Positions 59,602 to 64,000 of a stretch of 64,000 nt of DNA are shown here, one piece after another. A program made the position numbers and the translations under genes. The notes below the pieces were generated by a model. The model was not told the origin of the DNA and did not search any database. It worked only from the letters and a program-made list of their open reading frames with translations. Within the stretch, counting starts at the first letter, position 1. Every line of letters begins with the position of its first letter. Origin of the DNA: Idiomarina abyssalis (GTDB lineage: Bacteria; Pseudomonadota; Gammaproteobacteria; Enterobacterales; Alteromonadaceae); assembly GCF_900116625.1 (NCBI RefSeq), contig NZ_FPBE01000002.1, positions 248,001 through 312,000 of the forward strand, in the 5' to 3' direction.

Positions 59602-61869
59602 TTAGCCACCGAACAAACGTTCCCACCAGTTTTTCTCGCGGATATTACCGTCACAGGTAATATCCTCGGGGAGTCTGACTTCCTCTGCCGGTAATTTACG
59701 ACCATTATTACAATCCTCCGGAATTCTCTGTCCCGTAGTTGGGTGAAAATTCTGCATAAGCAAAGGTTCGGGTACGTCCAGCGCCATGCTCAACGGAGGC
59801 AGATACCCATAGAAGTCGGCGGCAACTTTCAGTGCTCCGCTGCTTCCCGTTAAACCAACGGGTTGGTTATCGTCCCGCCCTAACCAGACAGTCACAACTT
59901 GCTCTCCATCAACAGCCACAAACCAACTGTCACGGTAGTCATTCGTGGTGCCTGTTTTGCCACCAACAATCTGTCCGGCCAGTGCACTTTGAAGCCGGCT
60001 GGCCGTGCCTTCAGCGACCACGCCGTGCAAGCCATAACGCGTCAAATAGGAAACGCTTTGGTCAAATACCTTCTTCTGTTCAGGTGTCTGACGACGGTAT
60101 AAGACCTCTCCCTGATGAGTAGTAATTGAGGAGACCGCTGTTAAAGACTGGTAATGGCCATCATTCATTAACGCGCTGTATATTCGCGCGACAGCCATGG
60201 GAGATAGCGAAGCAGAGCCCAGCGTCAATGATGGGTAGGCCTGTAACGGTGTTGTCACGCCTAACTCACGTAAGTACCGCACTAACTGGTCTATACCCAC
60301 TTCCATACCAACCCTGACCGCGGGCAAGTTCCGCGACTGAACAAGCGCATCATAAAGCAGTAAGCTGCCACTAAATTCTTCATCATAATTCAGCGGCTGC
60401 CATTCTTTGCCGTTCTTATCGGACAGGGTAACAGGCTCATCAGCCACCGGCGTATTTAAACCTATGTTGGAGTCCTGCATAGCAGCAGCATAAATAACTG
60501 GTTTCATTAAGGAGCCAATGGGCCTTAAGGCCAACAACGCGCGGTTATAACCTATTGCCTGACTCAAACGTCCCCCGGCCAGCGCAGTAACCGTCCCACG
60601 ACGATAGTCAGCTACCACCATAGCGCCTTCTAATTTCTCATCCTCGCCATCTGCCATCAGCTTTTTTGCCAAGGAACGTTGCACTGCGTTTTGGGTGTCT
60701 ACCTGAAGGTGAGTAAAGATCTTTAATCCGGTATCCTGCCAGTCTTCCGGTAAAACAATGCGTTTCATTTCACGCCGCACCAGATCCATATAATGTGGGT
60801 ATGGGTGCTCGACCAAACGTCGACTCTCTTTAACATCGAGCTTTTGTTCAACAGCAGCAACAAAGTTGTCTTTACCGACTAAGTCATTCTCAAACATGAC
60901 CTTAAGCACCGTGTCACGGCGCTCGCGAGCGCGCTCAGGGAAGCGCCTTGGGTCGTAATAGGAAGGTCCCTTTATCATCCCCACCATTAACGCAATCTCG
61001 CTCGGACTAAGCTCCTGAACCTGTTTACCAAAATAAAATTGACTGGCAAGTCCAATGCCATGAATGGCGTTGCTGCCATCCTGACCAAAATAAACCTCGT
61101 TCAGATAGGTCTCTAAAATTGTGTTTTTATCAAAGCGGTAATCAATCACCAGCGACATCATGGCTTCATGAAACTTACGCCACAGTGTTTGTTCTCTGGT
61201 CAGATAGATATTCTTAACCAGTTGCTGAGTAAGCGTTGAGCCGCCCTGTACCGTTCTGCCTGCTTTAAGGTTAGCAACCAGTGCCCGCAGAATAGACCAG
61301 GGGGACACTCCCTGGTGATGATAAAACTCCTGGTCTTCAACTTTCAGCAAAGTTTCAATGAGTAAGTTAGGAACCACCTCCAGACCAACTAACAAACGAT
61401 CTTCTTTACTCAACGTGCTAATACGCCCTATCAATTCAGGTTCCAGTCGTAATCTTTCTAACTCCCGACCACTAGGCCAGCTTTTCAACGACTCAATGCG
61501 CTCGCCCCGGAAGTTTACCTGCACTCGTTGAGCCATTTGCGGCCCGTCAGAAAAATCAAAAGGCCGACGGTGCACCATGACATTGCTTTCGCCGACCGAA
61601 TAATACCCCGACTGTTCAGTGTTAGTGTTGCGCTGGTAACCCACCCGCTCCAGAATATCGACTAACCTTTGTAAACGCATAGGGTGATTTTTTTCTAGTG
61701 TCACCTCACCAGCATAAACCAACGCCGGAGCCTGATAGCGCTCATTACTAAAATGACGGGATAAGCTGGCATCGAGGTAAATCGCGTAAAGACCAATTAC
61801 AGCGATAAGTACCAGCCCTATCTTAAAACTTGTCCAGAAAAGGTATTGAAACCACCGACTTTTAATCAC
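59602..61869 (-). CDS. mrcB: Bifunctional penicillin-binding protein 1B
   Basis: A 755-residue inner-membrane protein with one helix (about 10-30), a UB2H-like domain (about 55-140) that in E. coli binds LpoB, and a glycosyltransferase domain (EDQEFYHHQGVSPWSILRAL with the catalytic Glu, then GGSTLTQQLVKN). The transpeptidase domain has the nucleophile in PIGSLMKPVIYAA, then SRNLPAVRVG and GKTGTTNDYRDSWF. It polymerises and cross-links peptidoglycan. The GTG start overlaps the hrpB stop (GTGA). Confidence 0.96.
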   Translation of the reverse strand: MIKSRWFQYLFWTSFKIGLVLIAVIGLYAIYLDASLSRHFSNERYQAPALVYAGEVTLEKNHPMRLQRLVDILERVGYQRNTNTEQSGYYSVGESNVMVHRRPFDFSDGPQMAQRVQVNFRGERIESLKSWPSGRELERLRLEPELIGRISTLSKEDRLLVGLEVVPNLLIETLLKVEDQEFYHHQGVSPWSILRALVANLKAGRTVQGGSTLTQQLVKNIYLTREQTLWRKFHEAMMSLVIDYRFDKNTILETYLNEVYFGQDGSNAIHGIGLASQFYFGKQVQELSPSEIALMVGMIKGPSYYDPRRFPERARERRDTVLKVMFENDLVGKDNFVAAVEQKLDVKESRRLVEHPYPHYMDLVRREMKRIVLPEDWQDTGLKIFTHLQVDTQNAVQRSLAKKLMADGEDEKLEGAMVVADYRRGTVTALAGGRLSQAIGYNRALLALRPIGSLMKPVIYAAAMQDSNIGLNTPVADEPVTLSDKNGKEWQPLNYDEEFSGSLLLYDALVQSRNLPAVRVGMEVGIDQLVRYLRELGVTTPLQAYPSLTLGSASLSPMAVARIYSALMNDGHYQSLTAVSSITTHQGEVLYRRQTPEQKKVFDQSVSYLTRYGLHGVVAEGTASRLQSALAGQIVGGKTGTTNDYRDSWFVAVDGEQVVTVWLGRDDNQPVGLTGSSGALKVAADFYGYLPPLSMALDVPEPLLMQNFHPTTGQRIPEDCNNGRKLPAEEVRLPEDITCDGNIREKNWWERLFGG

Positions 61870-64000
61870 TGCTGCTGCCTTTTGGTTTTAAACGTTGCGG
61901 TTGCATTCAATGGGTCTTCAGGCCACGGGTGCTTAGGATAGCGGCCACGCATCTCTTTACGCACATCGGCGTAAGCGTTCTGCCAAAAGCTGGAAAGGTC
62001 ATTGGTGCGCTGCAACAACCGGCCAGCCGGCGAAAGAAGATCAACGGTTACAACTTGTCGATTATCGATAATTTTGGGTGACTCAGAAACACCAAACATT
62101 TCCTGCAATTTGACCTCAACCCGGGGGGTGTCGTCCAGATAATTTATAAACACTTTACGTTCTGTCGGAGTGTGCCACCATTCAGGACAAGCCGAATTCA
62201 GACGTTGCAGTTCTGAGTAGTCGAGAAAATAGCATAAAGCCTCATAAGGGTCCCACTGTTGCAGCTGTTTCAAAGACCGAACGCTCGTCCAGTACGGTAC
62301 AGCCCATTGCTCCAGGGTGCTCAGTAAGCCCTCTGTCGTCATGTCATAAGAGAGCAGTTCTCCACCAACTTGTTGTAGCCAGTGTATTCGTCGCTGTAGC
62401 TGCTGTGACCGCCTGCTCCAGTTCAGCCTGTCCAGGCCATTCTCTCGCAGCCACAAACAGAAAGCTTGAGCCCTTTGTTCGTCATTTACAGGGGCATTAC
62501 TGACTTTCTCGCTCAGCACTATAGCGCCTAACTTTTCACGAGTTATCTGCCGCAGCTGTTGCTTTTCACCGAACCACTCGCTTGTCTGGCTAACTTGCGG
62601 TGCAATCCCGGCCTTTTTTAAAAGTGGCATGATGTCGTCAATTGGTAACAGGCAGCGACTGCGCCCCAAGTTACTTTGCTCATTGAAGGTCACGTCAAAA
62701 ATAACGGCCCAGGACGGCTGCTTAAGGCGGCTACTGTCGCCAGTGACCCGTCCGCCACAGGCTAATTGAAAGTCACCTCGGGTAGCATCAAACTTTGCCA
62801 ACCGGTCGGGGTAACCCTGCAGCAAAGCTTCGCTAAGCCCGTCATCACCAATCTTTTCATGGCACCCGGACGAATCCGTGAGCCCAAAGTAATTAAGCCA
62901 ATAACGCCAGCGCTGCTGCCACAAAGCAAACTGATTACGCTGCTGGAAATGCGCCCGGGTTCGCTCCGCCAAGTCAACCGATTTAATACTGCTTTGAGGC
63001 TCTTCAATGGTTGCCAGACTGCAGGCCATAGCCGCCTGCTGTTTTTCAGACAACTGTTTCGCGGCACTAGCCACAAGTAAGACTCTGGGATCTGAGCCAC
63101 CGAGTTCCAGTTGCCGGGCTTTGCTCGTTAACTGCCCATGCTCCAATAGGCCAGTACTGGTTAAAAAGTCGATAGCTGCAGCGCAATGTCCCGGTTCAGG
63201 CTGAGAAAACCAGGCCAGCTGCTTCACCTGAGAGCCCCAGCGCAGAACGTCCAGCATTAAGGCCGATAAATCCTGTGTCGCGACATCCGGCGGGGCGTAC
63301 TCTGCAAAACCATGCTCATCGGAGCGCGACCACAAACGAAAACATTGCCCTGCCTGCTGACGCCCCGCACGGCCAGCACGTTGTGTCGCCGATGCTTTGG
63401 CAATACGTTGAGTCACCAACTGACTTAAACCGTACTGAGGCAGATATTGAGCCCGACGCTCGCGGCCACTGTCAACAACCACATCAATACCATCCAGCGT
63501 TAAGCTGGTTTCAGCAATATTGGTTGCCAGAATAATGCGCTTCTCGTCCGTCGCCTTTAATGCCTGCCGCTGTTGCTGCAGTGGGATACGACCATGGAGG
63601 GGTAGAATGAGTGTTCCCGGCTGGAGTCGTTGGCTCAATTCAGCTGCCACTTTTTGTATTTCATAGACACCGGGCAAGAACACCAAAACGCCTTTTTCGG
63701 CGACAGCAAAGGCCTCAACAACCACTTTGGGCAATTCAGTCAGCCACTGGGTGACATGAGACGGAGGACGGTAATGGTATTCAACCGGATAACTGCGGCC
63801 GTCGCTGCGCAGAACCTGAACTTTATCGCAGTAGTTTTCTAACCAGACCTTAAGACTTTCTGCCGGTAAGGTGGCTGACATAATCAGCAGGTTTAAGTCT
63901 GGACGCAGTGGCAGGGCATCAATAACCAGCGCCAGGCTCAAGTCACTGTGCAAATTGCGTTCGTGAAATTCATCGAAAATCAGAGTGCCAATGCCGCTAA
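61866..64000 (-). CDS. hrpB: ATP-dependent helicase HrpB, 5' end outside the window
   Basis: The open frame runs to the window edge, so the start and the Walker A part are missing. 711 codons are present. The DEAH-type motif II reads IFDEFHERNLHSD at about 63980-63942, motif III is MSATLPAE and motif VI is ATQRAGRAGRQQAGQCFRLW. The HrpB-specific C-terminal domain fills the rest and ends KTKRQQQ. An internal TTG at 63953 is not the real start, because the DEFH box lies before it. HrpB is often found next to mrcB in gammaproteobacteria. Confidence 0.93.
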   Translation of the reverse strand, partial: SGIGTLIFDEFHERNLHSDLSLALVIDALPLRPDLNLLIMSATLPAESLKVWLENYCDKVQVLRSDGRSYPVEYHYRPPSHVTQWLTELPKVVVEAFAVAEKGVLVFLPGVYEIQKVAAELSQRLQPGTLILPLHGRIPLQQQRQALKATDEKRIILATNIAETSLTLDGIDVVVDSGRERRAQYLPQYGLSQLVTQRIAKASATQRAGRAGRQQAGQCFRLWSRSDEHGFAEYAPPDVATQDLSALMLDVLRWGSQVKQLAWFSQPEPGHCAAAIDFLTSTGLLEHGQLTSKARQLELGGSDPRVLLVASAAKQLSEKQQAAMACSLATIEEPQSSIKSVDLAERTRAHFQQRNQFALWQQRWRYWLNYFGLTDSSGCHEKIGDDGLSEALLQGYPDRLAKFDATRGDFQLACGGRVTGDSSRLKQPSWAVIFDVTFNEQSNLGRSRCLLPIDDIMPLLKKAGIAPQVSQTSEWFGEKQQLRQITREKLGAIVLSEKVSNAPVNDEQRAQAFCLWLRENGLDRLNWSRRSQQLQRRIHWLQQVGGELLSYDMTTEGLLSTLEQWAVPYWTSVRSLKQLQQWDPYEALCYFLDYSELQRLNSACPEWWHTPTERKVFINYLDDTPRVEVKLQEMFGVSESPKIIDNRQVVTVDLLSPAGRLLQRTNDLSSFWQNAYADVRKEMRGRYPKHPWPEDPLNATATFKTKRQQQ

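Noticed and set aside
59640-59665. Perfect 10-base inverted repeat GGATATTACC/GGTAATATCC near the hemL and mrcB ends
   Set aside because: It lies within the mrcB coding region, has no T-run for hemL and encodes the ordinary C-terminus. It is probably chance, though it could weakly stabilise the hemL 3' end.

Overview
The window looks like ordinary chromosome from a marine gammaproteobacterium of the Alteromonadales, possibly close to Idiomarina. That placement is inferred from gene order and protein character, not from a database search. Supporting points are the rpsU-dnaG-rpoD macromolecular synthesis operon, the lptD-surA-pdxA-rsmA-apaG-apaH operon, the tkt-epd-pgk-fba block, the amgK-murU pair divergent from lptD, and genes such as rapA, erpA and ruvX. 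Coding density is very high, no gene-free stretch exceeds 300 bases, and I see no insertion sequence, prophage, integrase, CRISPR array or rRNA. Base composition looks even throughout.

Layout, left to right. 1-3.4 kb: the truncated start of a secreted protein (minus), then a large beta-propeller diguanylate cyclase (plus). 3.5-6.8 kb (minus): YaeQ, a secreted S10 carboxypeptidase-like protein, a mono-haem c-type cytochrome and a TehB-like methyltransferase. 6.9 kb: a single tRNA-Ile2(CAU) with a near-consensus promoter. 7-13.3 kb (minus): rpsU-dnaG-rpoD followed by an amidohydrolase and a degenerate membrane sensor kinase. 13.3-15.6 kb: a PilZ protein divergent from a membrane Ser/Thr kinase. 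15.6-19.9 kb (minus): queuosine genes queA and tgt, then the Pit phosphate transporter with its DUF47 partner. 20-27.4 kb (minus): metK, tkt, epd, pgk, fba and a DUF481 outer-membrane protein. 27.5-31.6 kb (plus): rsmE, gshB, yqgE, ruvX, a small unknown protein and an unrecognised transglutaminase-like secreted protein. 31.6-37.2 kb: PIN-PhoH (minus), then rapA, rluA and a DUF3530-like protein (plus). 37.3-39.8 kb (minus): djlA, murU, amgK. 39.9-48.5 kb (plus): lptD to apaH, then a chemotaxis receptor. 48.6-54.9 kb: tyrS (minus), an M23 peptidase and anmK (plus), then pepQ, erpA and a coiled-coil membrane protein (minus). 55-59.6 kb (plus): a ClC-family protein, hemJ, pyrB, hemL. 59.6-64 kb (minus): mrcB and a truncated hrpB.

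Functional themes are envelope building and recycling (LptD, SurA, PBP1B, M23 peptidase, AnmK, AmgK, MurU, DjlA), central carbon flow (Tkt, Epd, Pgk, Fba), translation and RNA care (RsmE, RsmA, RluA, Tgt, QueA, TyrS, tRNA-Ile2), and c-di-GMP signalling (diguanylate cyclase plus PilZ effector).

I did not find a convincing new multi-gene system. The items most worth a second look are small. In two leaders (tkt and pepQ) an inverted repeat would trap the Shine-Dalgarno site only in read-through transcripts. A tandem palindrome sits between the PilZ and kinase genes. A small ORF and a Cys-His-Asp transglutaminase-like exported protein lie between ruvX and phoH. Several family members lack expected catalytic or ligand residues (the sensor kinase, Ser/Thr kinase, ClC protein and DUF3530 protein).
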